This document shows positions 50,437 to 60,115 of a stretch of DNA of 64,000 nucleotides, piece after piece (the first letter of the stretch is position 1; each line of letters opens with the position of its first letter). The DNA is taken from the NCBI RefSeq assembly GCF_003261055.1, contig NZ_CP030073.1:5828001-5892000 (forward strand), read 5' to 3'. Under the pieces are notes generated by a model, which searched no databases, was not told the DNA's origin, and worked only from the letters and a program-made list of their open reading frames with translations. The position numbers and the translations under genes are program-made. The DNA is from Streptomyces cadmiisoli (GTDB taxonomy: Bacteria; Actinomycetota; Actinomycetes; Streptomycetales; Streptomycetaceae).

Positions 50437-51714
50437 ATGGCACTTCGATCACGTACACGCGCAGCTCTTGTCACGAGTGGGCCGGGCCGTGGGCCGGCCT
50501 CCGACGGCCGTGCTCCCCGCCGTCGTAGCTCACCGGCCCGTGGCCGACTCCGACTCCGGCACCGTCAGACATCGGCGGAGGAACTACGCCGCCGCGCGGA
50601 GGTGCTGTTCGCCGAACGCGCCGGGGCCTGGCGGGAGTCGGGCGCGGGGCCGCCGGGGGAGGAGCGGGGGCGTTTCGGTGAGCGGGGTGCTGGGTTTCCG
50701 GAGTCCCGTACGGAGCCTTGTGGGCGGGGTGGTGAGGCAGAGGGTTCGTGTACGGGGCCTTGTGGGCGGGGTGGTGAGGCTCGGGATTCACGTACGGCGC
50801 CGGGTGAGCAGAGTGGGAAGGCTCAGGATTCGCGTACGGCGCCGGGTGAGCAGAGTCGGAAGGCTCGGGACTCGTGTACGGAGCCGTGTGAGCGGAGAGG
50901 TGAGGTTCGGGGTTCGGGTGGGGAGCCGGGGGAGCGGGGTGGTCGGTCCTCGGAGTCCGGTGCGGCGGGGGTGGTGACGGCGTCCGCCGGTGCGGGCACC
51001 CTGCGGGAGAGGGCCGGGCTCGCCCTGCGCGAGCGGATGCCGATGTGGTTGCAGGCCCGCTGCGGTCTGGAACGGCGGAGCGTCTTCGCGCTCACCGGGC
51101 TCCTCGTCGTCGTCGCGGGCTTCGCCGTGCAGCACTTCTGGACCGGGCGGCCCGAGCCCGTGCGGGCGCCCGAGGTGGTCGAGGCGGCGGCTCCGTACGG
51201 AGGCCAGGAGGACGAGCCGGGACCGGTGTCCGGATCGCCGCTCCGCCCGGCCGACGGCACCGCGACACCCGGCGCGGAGATCGTGGTGGACGTGACCGGA
51301 AAGGTCAGGAAGCCCGGCATTCACCGCCTCCCGGCCGGATCGCGCGTCGCCGACGCTCTGCACGCGGCCGGTGGCGTACGCCCCGGCACCACCGTCGACG
51401 GCCTGAACCGCGCGCGCTTCCTGGTGGACGGCGAGCAGGTGGTCGTCGGTGTTCCCGCCCCGGTCGCGGGACCCGGCGCAGGGACCTCGACCGGCACGTC
51501 GGCCGGGGCGGCGCCGCCCGCGGCACCGGTCTCGCTCAACACCGCCACGGTGGAGCAGTTGGACACCCTGCCCGGCGTCGGTCCCGTGCTGGCGGGGCAC
51601 ATCATCGACTACCGCGCGGAGCACGGCGGCTTTCGCTCCGTGGACGAGTTGCGCGAGGTCAACGGCATCGGCGAGCGCCGGTTCGCCGACCTGCGCGACC
51701 TGGTGCGACCGTGA
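50437..51714 (+). CDS. comEA: ComEA-like DNA-binding protein with long cytoplasmic repeat region
   Basis: 425 aa. N-terminal cytoplasmic region of about 190 residues includes six tandem 14-residue repeats at DNA 50710-50961; membrane segment about 214-232 ([20 protein letters not shown]); SLBB domain about 284-345 ([20 protein letters not shown]); helix-hairpin-helix at the end ([39 protein letters not shown]). ComEA binds incoming DNA at the surface during competence or recombination. ATG 50437 is weakly supported. Its stop overlaps the comEC start (GTGA). Confidence 0.92.
   Translation: MALRSRTRAALVTSGPGRGPASDGRAPRRRSSPARGRLRLRHRQTSAEELRRRAEVLFAERAGAWRESGAGPPGEERGRFGERGAGFPESRTEPCGRGGEAEGSCTGPCGRGGEARDSRTAPGEQSGKAQDSRTAPGEQSRKARDSCTEPCERRGEVRGSGGEPGERGGRSSESGAAGVVTASAGAGTLRERAGLALRERMPMWLQARCGLERRSVFALTGLLVVVAGFAVQHFWTGRPEPVRAPEVVEAAAPYGGQEDEPGPVSGSPLRPADGTATPGAEIVVDVTGKVRKPGIHRLPAGSRVADALHAAGGVRPGTTVDGLNRARFLVDGEQVVVGVPAPVAGPGAGTSTGTSAGAAPPAAPVSLNTATVEQLDTLPGVGPVLAGHIIDYRAEHGGFRSVDELREVNGIGERRFADLRDLVRP
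50710..50961 (+). repeat. six tandem 42-bp repeats in comEA
   Basis: Units start every 42 bases from 50710 and encode 14-residue units such as [70 protein letters not shown] and [14 protein letters not shown]. Units 3 and 4 are almost identical in DNA. The reading frame is conserved throughout. Confidence 0.9.
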
Positions 51715-54479
51715 GCCGGCGACTCGACCACGCCTCGACCGCCCGCCGAGCCGTACACACCGTCTCCGGCAACCGGCTGGGCTCCGCTCACCCGAGGCAG
51801 GAAGGCCCCGCGGACCTGCGCCTCGTACCGCCCGCCTTGGCGGCCTGGGCGACGGCGGCGTACGCCCTGGACACCGCGCCGGGCGTGCTCACCGGGGTCG
51901 TGGTGGTGTGCCTGGTCGCGGCGGGCGGGTTGTTGCTGCCGCTGAGGTGGCGACAGAGGTGGCGACGGCGACGGCGTAGGCCGTTCGGGACGGTGGGGCG
52001 TCCGACGGCCGGGCCGTCGGTCACGGTGGAGAGGCCACTGACGTCCAGGCCGCCGGGCACGGCCGGGCGGGGTCCGGGCGCCGGGGATGTGGATGCGAGG
52101 GACGGACGTTCGGCCGCTTCGCGTGCGCCCGCGCGGGGCGAGCCGGGCGAGCCGCCGGTGACCGAGCCGGACGCCGAACCGCCGCCCACCGCGGGCCGGG
52201 GCCCGGTCGTCGCGCTCCTGAAGCCCCCGGCGGTGCGTGCGGCCGTCGCCCTCGCCCTGCTCTGTGCCGCCGCGGCCGCCACCTCGGCCGGACTGCACGG
52301 CGCGGATCTGCGCAGCGGACCGGTACCGGGGCTGGCGCGGCAGTTCGCCGGTGTGACCGCAGAGGTCGAGGTCACCTCCGATCCCCGCCTCACCCGGCCC
52401 CGCGTCACCGGCACTCGCCTCGCCCCGCCCTCGGTGGTGCTGAACGCGCGGGTGCGAGGCGTGCAGACGGCGAACGGGTCCGTGACGGCGACACGGACGC
52501 CGGTGCTGGTGATCGTCGACACGGGCCGGCACGGCGGGCGGGAGTGGCTGAAGCTGCTGCCCTCGACGCGGCTCAGGATCACCGGGCGGCTGGCGCCCCC
52601 CGCGGTCAGCGGCGACCGGATCGCGGCCGTGCTGCGGGTCCGGGACCGGGCGGTGCCGGAGGTGGTGGCGGAGCCGTCGGAGGCGCAACGGTTCGCGGGC
52701 CGGCTGCGCGCGGGGCTGCGGCAGGCCACCGACGGGCTTCCGGCGGACCCGCGGGCGCTGCTGCCGGGGTTGGTCGTGGGGGACACCTCGCGGATCACGC
52801 CGGAGTTGGACGAGGCCTTCAAGGAGACCGACCTCGCGCACACGCTCGCCGTGTCGGGCAGCAACCTCACGATCATCCTCGCCCTGCTCCTGGGCCCGCC
52901 CGGCCTGGCGCAGCGCAGTGAACGCCGTGGCCTCGCACCCCGCCTCGGGATCCCCCTGCGGGCCACCGCGGTGCTCGGCGGTGTGCTCACGCTGGGGTTC
53001 GTGGTGGTGTGCAGACCCGACCCGAGCGTGCTGCGGGCCGCGGCCTGCGGGGCCGTCGTGCTGCTCGCCCTCGCGACCGGGCGCCGCAGGTCACTGATCC
53101 CGGCACTGGCCACGGCGGTACTGCTGCTGGTGCTGTACGACCCGTGGCTGGCCCGCAGTTACGGCTTCCTGCTCTCGGTGCTGGCCACCGGCGCCCTGCT
53201 CACCCTGGCGCCGCGCTGGAGTGCCGCGCTGCGCAGGCGCCGGGTGCCGCCCCGGCTCGCCGAGGCCCTGGCCGCGGCGGCAGCGGCGCAGGCCGTGTGC
53301 GCACCGGTCGTCGTGGTGCTGTCGGCACGGGTCAGCCTGGTGGCGGTGCCGTGCAATCTGCTCGCGGAGTTCGCCATCGCGCCGGCCACGGTGCTGGGCT
53401 TCGCCGCCCTGGCGACGGCGCCGGTGGCGATGCCGGTGGCCGAGGCGCTGGCCCGGGGTGCGAGTTGGCCCGCCGGATGGCTCGCGGACGTCGCCCGGAC
53501 CGGGGCCGCGCTGCCCGGCGCCGGAGTGGACTGGCCGGGCGGCTGGGCCGGGGCCGCCACGCTCGCGCTGGTCACGCCCGTCGTCGTGGCGGTCGGCCGG
53601 AGACTGCTGCGGCACCCGTGGCTGTGCGCGGCCTGCGGGGTGCTGCTGGTGCTGGCAGTGGTGCAGCCGCCGCCGCTGACCCGAGTGGTCACGGGCTGGC
53701 CGCCGCCGGGCTGGCGACTGGCGATGTGCGACGTGGGGCAGGGCGACGCGACGGTGCTCGCGGCGGGTGAGGGCACCGGTGTCGTCGTCGACGCCGGGCC
53801 GGACCCCGGGCTGGTCGACCGCTGTCTGCGCGACCTCGGCATCACCAGGATCCCCCTGGTGGTCCTCACCCACTTCCACGCCGACCATGTGGCCGGTCTG
53901 CCCGGAGTGCTGCGCGGTCGCTCGGTGGGGGCGATCGAGACGACGGGGCTGGAAGAACCCGCGGACCAGGCGCGGTTCGTCAGAAGGCATGCGGCCGCCC
54001 GGGGGATCGCGGTCCGCGGTGCCCGCGCCGGTGAGCGGCGGCGCACCGGGGACCTGTCCTGGCAGGTGCTGTGGCCGCCTCCGGGGCAGTCCCCTCAGGG
54101 CGCGGTCGCGGACGCGGCGAACGACGCCAGCGTCACCCTGCTGGTCCGGTCGGCGGGGCTGCGGATGCTGCTCCTCGGGGACCTCGAACCGCCCGCCCAG
54201 CAGGCGTTGTTGCGCGGACCGGAGGCGGCGTCGCTCGGCGGTGTGGACGTGCTCAAGGTGGCCCATCACGGCTCCGCCTACCAGGACCCGGAGCTGATAC
54301 GCCGGGCCGCCCCGCGCCTCGCGCTGATCTCGTGCGGCGCGGACAACCCGTACGGGCACCCCGCTCCCGGCACCGTCGCGGCGCTGCGGGCAGGTGGCGC
54401 CGGAGTGCTGCGGACGGATCTGGACGGGGCAATGGCGGTCGTCGGTGCGGGCGCGGAGCTGTGGGTGGCGCGAGACTGA
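51711..54479 (+). CDS. comEC: ComEC/Rec2-like DNA channel and metallo-beta-lactamase fold protein
   Basis: 922 aa. Membrane segments at about 35-90 and 180-200; competence domain with [20 protein letters not shown] and [17 protein letters not shown] [20 protein letters not shown] and about nine further membrane helices; C-terminal metallo-beta-lactamase domain from about 660 ([20 protein letters not shown]; metal site HFHADHV near 720; HHGSAYQ). ComEC forms the channel for single-stranded DNA; the MBL domain may be a nuclease. A low-complexity linker at 90-175 is Gly/Arg/Pro-rich. GTG 51711 overlaps the comEA stop. Confidence 0.94.
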   Translation: MSRRLDHASTARRAVHTVSGNRLGSAHPRQEGPADLRLVPPALAAWATAAYALDTAPGVLTGVVVVCLVAAGGLLLPLRWRQRWRRRRRRPFGTVGRPTAGPSVTVERPLTSRPPGTAGRGPGAGDVDARDGRSAASRAPARGEPGEPPVTEPDAEPPPTAGRGPVVALLKPPAVRAAVALALLCAAAAATSAGLHGADLRSGPVPGLARQFAGVTAEVEVTSDPRLTRPRVTGTRLAPPSVVLNARVRGVQTANGSVTATRTPVLVIVDTGRHGGREWLKLLPSTRLRITGRLAPPAVSGDRIAAVLRVRDRAVPEVVAEPSEAQRFAGRLRAGLRQATDGLPADPRALLPGLVVGDTSRITPELDEAFKETDLAHTLAVSGSNLTIILALLLGPPGLAQRSERRGLAPRLGIPLRATAVLGGVLTLGFVVVCRPDPSVLRAAACGAVVLLALATGRRRSLIPALATAVLLLVLYDPWLARSYGFLLSVLATGALLTLAPRWSAALRRRRVPPRLAEALAAAAAAQAVCAPVVVVLSARVSLVAVPCNLLAEFAIAPATVLGFAALATAPVAMPVAEALARGASWPAGWLADVARTGAALPGAGVDWPGGWAGAATLALVTPVVVAVGRRLLRHPWLCAACGVLLVLAVVQPPPLTRVVTGWPPPGWRLAMCDVGQGDATVLAAGEGTGVVVDAGPDPGLVDRCLRDLGITRIPLVVLTHFHADHVAGLPGVLRGRSVGAIETTGLEEPADQARFVRRHAAARGIAVRGARAGERRRTGDLSWQVLWPPPGQSPQGAVADAANDASVTLLVRSAGLRMLLLGDLEPPAQQALLRGPEAASLGGVDVLKVAHHGSAYQDPELIRRAAPRLALISCGADNPYGHPAPGTVAALRAGGAGVLRTDLDGAMAVVGAGAELWVARD

Positions 54480-54483
54480 TGAC

Positions 54484-55332
54484 ATGAACTCCGCTCAGGT
54501 CGATGCCTACCTCCGCCGCCTCGGCGTCGCGCAGCCCGCGTGGCCCACCGTCGACGTCCTGCGGGAGCTGCACCTGCGGCATCTCCAGACCGTGCCCTTC
54601 GAGAACCTGTCGATCCACCTCGGCGAGGAGATCGTGCTGGAGGAGAAGCGACTGCTGGACAAGGTGGTGGGCGCGCGGCGGGGCGGCTTCTGCTACGAAC
54701 TGAACGGGGCCTTCGCCGCCCTCCTCGTCAAGCTCGGGTACGACGTGACCCTGTTGGCGGGACGCACGTACGGGGAGGGGGAGCGGCCCGGGATCCCCTA
54801 CGACCACCTCGCCCTGCGGGTGCGGACGGTGGACGCGGGCGAATGGCTGGTCGACGTCGGATTCGGGGCGCACAGCCACTATCCGCTGGCGTTCGAGGAG
54901 CGGCGCGAGCAGATCGATCCCGGTGGGGTGTTCAGGATCGTCGAGTCGGCGCCGGACGCGGCGGGTGTACGGGGCGGTCCGGACACGCAGGGCGGAGCCG
55001 GGGCGACCGATCTCGACGTCATCAAGGACGACCGCCCCGAGTACCGGCTGGACCTGCGGCCGCGGGCGCTCGCCGACTTCGTGACCGGGGCCTGGTGGCA
55101 CACCACGTCGCCGGAGTCGCACTTCGGGAAGTCACTGGTCTGCTCCCGGGTGATGGACGACGGCGGGCGGATCACGCTCAGCGGGCGGCGGCTGAAGGTG
55201 ACCGCGGCCGACGGTACGCACGAGGAACGGGAGCTCGTCGAGGACGCGGAGGTGCTCGCGGCGTACCGGGAGCGGTTCGGTATCGAGCTGGACCGGGTGC
55301 CGGAGGTGCGCTCCCCCGACCGGACGCGCTGA
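54484..55332 (+). CDS. arylamine N-acetyltransferase
   Basis: 282 aa. Catalytic triad: Cys70 in RRGGFCYELNG, His in YDHLALRV, Asp in LVDVGFGAH; start MNSAQVDAYLRRLGV and PFENLSIHLGEEI are typical for NAT. It transfers an acetyl group from acetyl-CoA to arylamines or hydrazines; physiological substrate unknown. An insert near 155-180 (PDAAGVRGGPDTQGGAGATD) enlarges a loop. ATG 54484 follows comEC by four bases, probably co-transcribed. Confidence 0.94.
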   Translation: MNSAQVDAYLRRLGVAQPAWPTVDVLRELHLRHLQTVPFENLSIHLGEEIVLEEKRLLDKVVGARRGGFCYELNGAFAALLVKLGYDVTLLAGRTYGEGERPGIPYDHLALRVRTVDAGEWLVDVGFGAHSHYPLAFEERREQIDPGGVFRIVESAPDAAGVRGGPDTQGGAGATDLDVIKDDRPEYRLDLRPRALADFVTGAWWHTTSPESHFGKSLVCSRVMDDGGRITLSGRRLKVTAADGTHEERELVEDAEVLAAYRERFGIELDRVPEVRSPDRTR

Positions 55333-55423
55333 CCCGGCGGCCGGGTCGCTCGCCTGCCCGCGCCGGGGCGCCGCCCGCCCGCTCGCTCGACGTCGCGCGG
55401 TGGGCATCGCCCGGCCGCCGTTG

Positions 55424-55455
55424 CCCGGAATCGAACCCGCGCGTTCGATTCCGGG
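55424..55455 (+). terminator. T-arm-like hairpin after the N-acetyltransferase gene
   Basis: Perfect 13-bp inverted repeat CCCGGAATCGAAC (55424-55436) / GTTCGATTCCGGG (55443-55455), loop CCGCGC. The GTTCGATTCC word resembles the T-arm of tRNAs and here occurs in both orientations. It probably works as a terminator. Confidence 0.6.
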
Positions 55456-55478
55456 ACCGGTGTCGGAAAATGGGCGCC

Positions 55479-55724
55479 GTGAGTGATGTGAGACATGTGC
55501 TCGTGCTGCCCGACCGTGATGCCGCGGAAGAGGCGGCGGAGGCGCTCGGGGAGCGGTTCGGGCTGGACGAGGAGCCGCGGCTGGTGCGGGACGCGCTGGC
55601 CGGGGAGGACGACGCGGAGGACGCGCAGTGGCTGGTAGTGCTGCTGGACGAGGCGGGACGTCTGGACCCCGCTGAACTGGACGAGTTCGTGGGTGAGTGG
55701 GACGGCTGGCGGGAGGAGCCGTAG
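55479..55724 (+). CDS. 81-residue acidic protein, function unknown
   Basis: SDVRHVLVLPDRDAAEEAAE, then LGERFGLDEEPRLVRDALAG and AQWLVVLLDEAGRLDPAELD, ending WDGWREEP; about a third of residues are Asp/Glu. It looks like a small alpha/beta protein, with no recognised family. GTG 55479 is used; ATG 55470 is an alternative start. It lies 54 bases before holA. Confidence 0.65.
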   Translation: MSDVRHVLVLPDRDAAEEAAEALGERFGLDEEPRLVRDALAGEDDAEDAQWLVVLLDEAGRLDPAELDEFVGEWDGWREEP

Positions 55725-55778
55725 CGCTCACCGGCGCCGCGGGCCGCGTTGTCAGTGGCCCGTGGGATGCTTGACGCG

Positions 55779-56768
55779 ATGGCCAGGAAGACTGCGAACG
55801 ACGACCCTCTCGCCCCGGTGACGCTCGCCGTGGGCCAGGAGGACCTTCTGCTGGACCGTGCCGTGCGGGAGGTGGTGAGCGCCGCCAGGGCCGCCGACGC
55901 CGACACGGATGTGCGCGACCTGACGCCGGACCAGTTGCAGCCCGGCACGCTCGCGGAGCTGACCAGCCCGTCCCTGTTCGCCGAGCGCAAGGTCGTCGTG
56001 GTGCGCAACGCGCAGGACCTGTCCGCCGACACGATCAAGGACGTGAAGGCGTATCTCGGGGCGCCCGCGGAGGAGATCACCCTCGTGCTGCTGCACGCGG
56101 GCGGCGCCAAGGGCAAGGGCCTGCTGGACGCGGCGCGCAAGGCGGGCGCGCGCGAGGTGGCGTGCCCGAAGATGACGAAGCCGGCGGACCGGCTGGCCTT
56201 CGTCCGGGGTGAGTTCCGCGGGCTCGGGCGGTCGGCCACACCCGAGGCCTGCCAGGCACTGGTCGACGCCGTAGGGAGCGATCTGCGGGAGCTGGCGTCG
56301 GCCGCGGCCCAACTGGTCGCGGATGTCGAGGGGACCATCGACGAGGCGGTCGTCGGGCGGTACTACACCGGACGGGCCGAGGCGTCGAGCTTCACGGTCG
56401 CCGACCGGGCGGTCGAGGGGCGGACGGCGGAGGCCCTGGAGGCGCTGCGCTGGTCCCTGGCGACCGGGGTGGCGCCGGTGCTGATCACCAGCGCGCTCGC
56501 GCAGGGTGTGCGGGCGATCGGCAAACTGTCCTCGGCGCGGGGCGGCCGGCCGGCCGATCTGGCGCGTGAGCTGGGCATGCCGCCGTGGAAGATCGACCGG
56601 GTGCGGCAGCAGATGCGCGGCTGGACCCCCGACGGGGTGGCCGTCGCCCTGCGGGCGGTCGCCGAAGCGGACGCGGGCGTGAAGGGCGGCGGTGACGACC
56701 CGGAGTACGCCCTGGAGAAGGCGGTCGTGACGATCGCACGCGCGGCCCGCTCCCGGGGACGCGGCTAA
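55779..56768 (+). CDS. holA: DNA polymerase III subunit delta
   Basis: 329 aa. HolA fold: PVTLAVGQEDLLLDRAVREV, VRDLTPDQLQPGTLAELTSP, SLFAERKVVVVRNAQDLSAD, and ELASAAAQLVADVEGTIDEA with the lid domain. It opens the sliding clamp in the clamp loader. ATG 55779 gives the natural N-terminus (MARKTANDDP). The TAA stop codon is made by the first base of an inserted MITE; without it the gene would end TAG at the same codon. Confidence 0.93.
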   Translation: MARKTANDDPLAPVTLAVGQEDLLLDRAVREVVSAARAADADTDVRDLTPDQLQPGTLAELTSPSLFAERKVVVVRNAQDLSADTIKDVKAYLGAPAEEITLVLLHAGGAKGKGLLDAARKAGAREVACPKMTKPADRLAFVRGEFRGLGRSATPEACQALVDAVGSDLRELASAAAQLVADVEGTIDEAVVGRYYTGRAEASSFTVADRAVEGRTAEALEALRWSLATGVAPVLITSALAQGVRAIGKLSSARGGRPADLARELGMPPWKIDRVRQQMRGWTPDGVAVALRAVAEADAGVKGGGDDPEYALEKAVVTIARAARSRGRG

Positions 56769-56929
56769 GGGCTGTCCCGTAATCCCCGGCGGGCGCACGA
56801 CGACAGCTACGGCACCTCGCCGCGTTGTCGGATCGCCCGAATACACCCGGTATGAGGACGACCCTCCGCCTTGCGATGCACCGCATCTGACGCCGCGCGC
56901 TGATCCACCGGGGATTACGGGACAGCCCT
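56768..56929. mobile_element. 162-bp MITE at the holA stop codon
   Basis: Perfect 22-bp terminal inverted repeats (left arm 56768-56789 starts AGGGCTGTCCCGTAAT; right arm 56908-56929), flanked by TA on both sides (56766-56767, 56930-56931). It contains no gene. The repeat sequence resembles the ends of IS5-family elements seen in Streptomyces, from which it could be mobilised. The rejoined empty site reads GGCTAGGCCC, containing the holA stop TAG. Confidence 0.8.
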
Positions 56930-56931
56930 TA

Positions 56932-57445
56932 GGCCCGACCCGAGCGGCGTTCGGGCAGGGACCCCGCGACAGTCCTGCCCCGAGCGCGCCGCGGTAGCGC
57001 CTGAGCTGCCCGCGCCAGCCTTGCCGAGCCGCCGCGTGGACCAGCCGTGCCCCCCGGCCTTCCCGCCTTCCCGGAAGCCGCTGAGCGCGCGAGCCGCGCA
57101 GCCCGCCCTGCGCGGAGCCGAGCCGCGCGCACCCCCTCGGCGAGCCGCCGCTGCCAAGCCCTCGGACCCCGGCCCCGCGAAGTCACGGAGCACCCGTGCC
57201 CTCATGGCACCCACGGCACCCATGCCACCCGGGCCCGCACACGCCGATGGCCCCGGCGTATCGCTCGGGGAAGAGCGATGTGCCGGGGCCATCGGTTCAA
57301 GACGGTGAGTCCATACCCGCGTGGCGAACGCAGGCCGCGTACGGACTCGGGGTGCCGGTCGGGAGCGGATGAGAGAGGGCCCGCTCGGGGTCCTTCCGGC
57401 GGTCGGATCACAAACCGGATCCGGTCAGATCAACTGAAGCGTGCT
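56932..57445. other. intergenic region between the MITE and rpsT
   Basis: About 510 bases of very G+C-rich sequence with no convincing gene on either strand; the open frames have no ribosome binding site and poor composition. A large hairpin lies at 57244-57295, and a short inverted repeat CTGAAG-CGTG-CTTCAG near 57434-57449 runs into the end of rpsT. Confidence 0.5.
57244..57295. terminator. large hairpin downstream of rpsT
   Basis: CCGATGGCCCCGGC (57244-57257) pairs with 57282-57295, and ATCGCTC (57260-57266) with GAGCGAT (57273-57279), joined by two G-T pairs; loop GGGGAA. It lies in the gap between the convergent holA side and rpsT and may terminate both. It starts 150 bases after the rpsT stop, which is far. 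Confidence 0.6.
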
Positions 57446-57712
57446 TCAGCCCTTGAGCGCGGTGACCTTGGAAGCCAGCGCCGACTTCTTGTTGGCGGCC
57501 TGGTTCTTGTGGATGACGCCCTTGGAGACGGCCTTGTCGAGCTGACGCGCGGCAGCGCGCTGGTACTCGGTGGCCTTCTCGACGTCACCCGCGGCAGCGG
57601 CCTCGCGGGCCTTGCGGATCGCGGTCTTCAGGGAGGACTTGACGGCCTTGTTGCGCAGCCGAGCCTTCTCGTTGGTCTTGATCCGCTTGATCTGGGACTT
57701 GATGTTCGCCAC
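57446..57712 (-). CDS. rpsT: 30S ribosomal protein S20
   Basis: 88 aa. [20 protein letters not shown], then [20 protein letters not shown] and [20 protein letters not shown] are typical of bS20, which binds 16S rRNA. It is the only ribosomal protein on the minus strand here and is divergent from lepA, the usual arrangement. Its promoter should lie at 57713-57870. Confidence 0.98.
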   Translation of the reverse strand: MANIKSQIKRIKTNEKARLRNKAVKSSLKTAIRKAREAAAAGDVEKATEYQRAAARQLDKAVSKGVIHKNQAANKKSALASKVTALKG

Positions 57713-57933
57713 GAATGAGCCTTTTCAGGTTCTGGTACGAGGCCGCGCGGGACCCGTACCGATGATTTTCTTGGGGTGCGCCTCGCGCTGAGAGGGCATG
57801 AGGCACAGCCACCCAGGCTAGCAGTGGCTCTCCTGATGGCCCAAACCGGACGCCGGTCGCCGCCCGTGGGACCATGGAGGCTACGTATCGATCCGACCCG
57901 AGGCATAAGGCGCCTCAAGAGACAGGACCCTGC
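57713..57933. promoter_or_regulatory. divergent rpsT-lepA promoter region
   Basis: About 220 bases containing both promoters. Plus-strand candidates include TACGTATCGAT around 57880. No strong inverted repeat. I see no additional gene. Confidence 0.4.
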
Positions 57934-59802
57934 GTGCCCGCGACCCCTAACAATGTGCCCGAGCCGAGCCGTACCGACCCGGCTCTGATTCGCAATTTCT
58001 GCATCATCGCGCACATCGACCACGGCAAGTCCACGCTAGCCGACCGGATGCTCCAGCTGACCGGCGTGGTCGAGCAGCGGCAGATGCGTGCTCAGTACCT
58101 CGACCGGATGGACATCGAGCGTGAGCGCGGCATCACGATCAAGTCCCAGGCAGTGAGGCTGCCCTGGGCGCCCTCTCAGGACCCGGGCAACACGCACATC
58201 CTCAACATGATCGACACCCCCGGGCACGTCGACTTCACCTACGAGGTCTCACGGTCGCTCGCCGCCTGCGAGGGGACCGTCCTCCTCGTCGACGCCGCCC
58301 AGGGCATCGAGGCGCAGACCCTCGCCAACCTGTACCTGGCGATGGAGAACGACCTCACGATCATCCCCGTGCTCAACAAGATCGATCTGCCGGCCGCGCA
58401 GCCGGAGAAGTTCGCCGAGGAGCTGGCGAACCTGGTCGGCTGCGAGCCCGACGACGTGCTGCGGGTCTCCGCCAAGACCGGGCTCGGTGTCGATGCGCTG
58501 CTCGACAGGGTGGTTCGGGAGGTCCCGGCGCCGGTCGGCGTCAAGGACGCCCCCGCGCGCGCCATGATCTTCGACTCGGTCTACGACTCCTACCGCGGCG
58601 TCGTCACCTACGTCAGGGTCATCGACGGCCAGCTCAACAAGCGCGAGCGCATCCGGATGATGTCCACGGGCGCCACCCACGAGCTGCTGGAGATCGGCAC
58701 CAACTCGCCCGAGATGCTGGGCGCCGACGGCCTCGGTGTCGGCGAGGTGGGCTATCTCATCACCGGTGTGAAGGACGTCCGCCAGTCCAAGGTCGGTGAC
58801 ACGGTCACCAGCCAGGTCAAGGGCGCGACCGATGCCCTCGGCGGGTACAAGGACCCCAAGCCGATGGTCTTCTCCGGCCTGTATCCGCTGGACGGCTCGG
58901 ACTATCCGGAGCTGCGCGAGGCGCTGGACAAGCTCCAGCTCAACGATGCCGCGCTGGTCTACGAGCCGGAGACCTCCGCGGCCCTCGGCTTCGGTTTCCG
59001 GGTCGGCTTCCTCGGCCTGCTGCACCTCGACGTGATCCGTGAGCGGCTGGAGCGCGAGTTCGGTCTGGACCTCATCGCCACCGCGCCGAACGTGGTCTAC
59101 CGCGTGGTGATGGAGGACCGCAGCGAGCACGTCGTCACCAACCCGAGCGAGTTCCCCGAAGGCAAGATCAGCGACGTCTACGAGCCGGTGGTCCGCGCGA
59201 CCGTCCTGGCGCCGACCGAGTTCATCGGTTCGATCATGGAGCTGTGCCAGACCCGGCGCGGCACCCTGCTCGGCATGGACTACCTCTCCGAGGACCGCGT
59301 CGAGATCCGCTACACGCTGCCGCTCGCGGAGATCGTCTTCGACTTCTTCGACCAGCTGAAGTCCAAGACCCGCGGCTACGCCTCCCTCGACTACGAGCCC
59401 ACCGGCGAGCAGACTTCCAGCCTGGTCAAGGTCGACATCCTGCTGCACGGCGACAAGGTCGACGCCTTCTCGGCGATCACCCACAAGGACGCCGCGTACG
59501 CGTACGGGGTGCGGCTCGTCGCCAAGCTGCGCGAGCTGATTCCGCGGCAGGCCTTCGAGGTGCCCATCCAGGCCGCCATCGGCTCCCGGGTGATCGCCCG
59601 CGAGACCATCCGCGCCATCCGCAAGGACGTCCTCGCCAAGTGCTACGGCGGTGACATCTCCCGTAAGCGGAAGCTGCTGGAGAAGCAGAAGGAAGGCAAG
59701 AAGCGGATGAAGATGGTGGGTTCCGTGGAGGTTCCTCAGGAGGCCTTCATTGCGGTGCTGTCCAGCGATGACGGTGCGGGATCGGCCAAGAGCAAGAAGT
59801 AA
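57934..59802 (+). CDS. lepA: elongation factor 4 (LepA)
   Basis: 622 aa translational GTPase that back-translocates or remodels stalled ribosomes. G1 [21 protein letters not shown]2 with [13 protein letters not shown]3 DTPGHVDF, G4 NKIDLP; then domain II, LepA-specific C-terminal part with [20 protein letters not shown] and [20 protein letters not shown]. The frame is open upstream to 57874, but GTG 57934 has AGGA upstream and gives the usual N-terminus [16 protein letters not shown]. The C-terminal [13 protein letters not shown] is a short tail. Confidence 0.98.
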   Translation: MPATPNNVPEPSRTDPALIRNFCIIAHIDHGKSTLADRMLQLTGVVEQRQMRAQYLDRMDIERERGITIKSQAVRLPWAPSQDPGNTHILNMIDTPGHVDFTYEVSRSLAACEGTVLLVDAAQGIEAQTLANLYLAMENDLTIIPVLNKIDLPAAQPEKFAEELANLVGCEPDDVLRVSAKTGLGVDALLDRVVREVPAPVGVKDAPARAMIFDSVYDSYRGVVTYVRVIDGQLNKRERIRMMSTGATHELLEIGTNSPEMLGADGLGVGEVGYLITGVKDVRQSKVGDTVTSQVKGATDALGGYKDPKPMVFSGLYPLDGSDYPELREALDKLQLNDAALVYEPETSAALGFGFRVGFLGLLHLDVIRERLEREFGLDLIATAPNVVYRVVMEDRSEHVVTNPSEFPEGKISDVYEPVVRATVLAPTEFIGSIMELCQTRRGTLLGMDYLSEDRVEIRYTLPLAEIVFDFFDQLKSKTRGYASLDYEPTGEQTSSLVKVDILLHGDKVDAFSAITHKDAAYAYGVRLVAKLRELIPRQAFEVPIQAAIGSRVIARETIRAIRKDVLAKCYGGDISRKRKLLEKQKEGKKRMKMVGSVEVPQEAFIAVLSSDDGAGSAKSKK

Positions 59803-59834
59803 CCAAGGGTAACGCGACAAAACGCGCGAAACAG

Positions 59835-59861
59835 GGGCCCGCCGTCCGTGACGGCGGGCCC
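59835..59861 (+). terminator. lepA terminator
   Basis: GGGCCCGCCGT (59835-59845) pairs with ACGGCGGGCCC (59851-59861), loop CCGTG, then TCTCGC. It starts 32 bases after the stop codon. Confidence 0.85.
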
Positions 59862-60001
59862 TCTCGCATGCGTACGGCCGTCCTTCTGGAGGAAGTGACA
59901 AGGCGCGGAGACTTACGCGGTGGCCGGTCGGGCTCTACCCTGATGCCTGCTCGATAGTTACTCGCGAGTTAAACAACGGCGCGCAAGTGAAACCTGTCGC
60001 G

Positions 60002-60082
60002 CCTGAAGTCGCACCGAAGTTGACCGAAGCCGTACCGAAGACTTACTGAAGCCTTACCGAAGCTGACTGAAGCCGCACCGAG
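60002..60082 (+). repeat. eight helically phased A-C-Y-G-A-A-G heptamers
   Basis: Copies begin at 60002, 60013, 60023, 60034, 60045, 60056, 60066 and 60077 (first copy CCTGAAG, last ACCGAGC). Intervals are 11, 10, 11, 11, 11, 10 and 11 bases, one helical turn each. The array ends about 34 bases before the GTG start of the acyl-CoA ligase gene, overlapping the region where its promoter and leader should be. Confidence 0.85.
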
Positions 60083-60115
60083 CCAGCCGCACCGTCGCGG
60101 GCCCCGGAGGATGTC

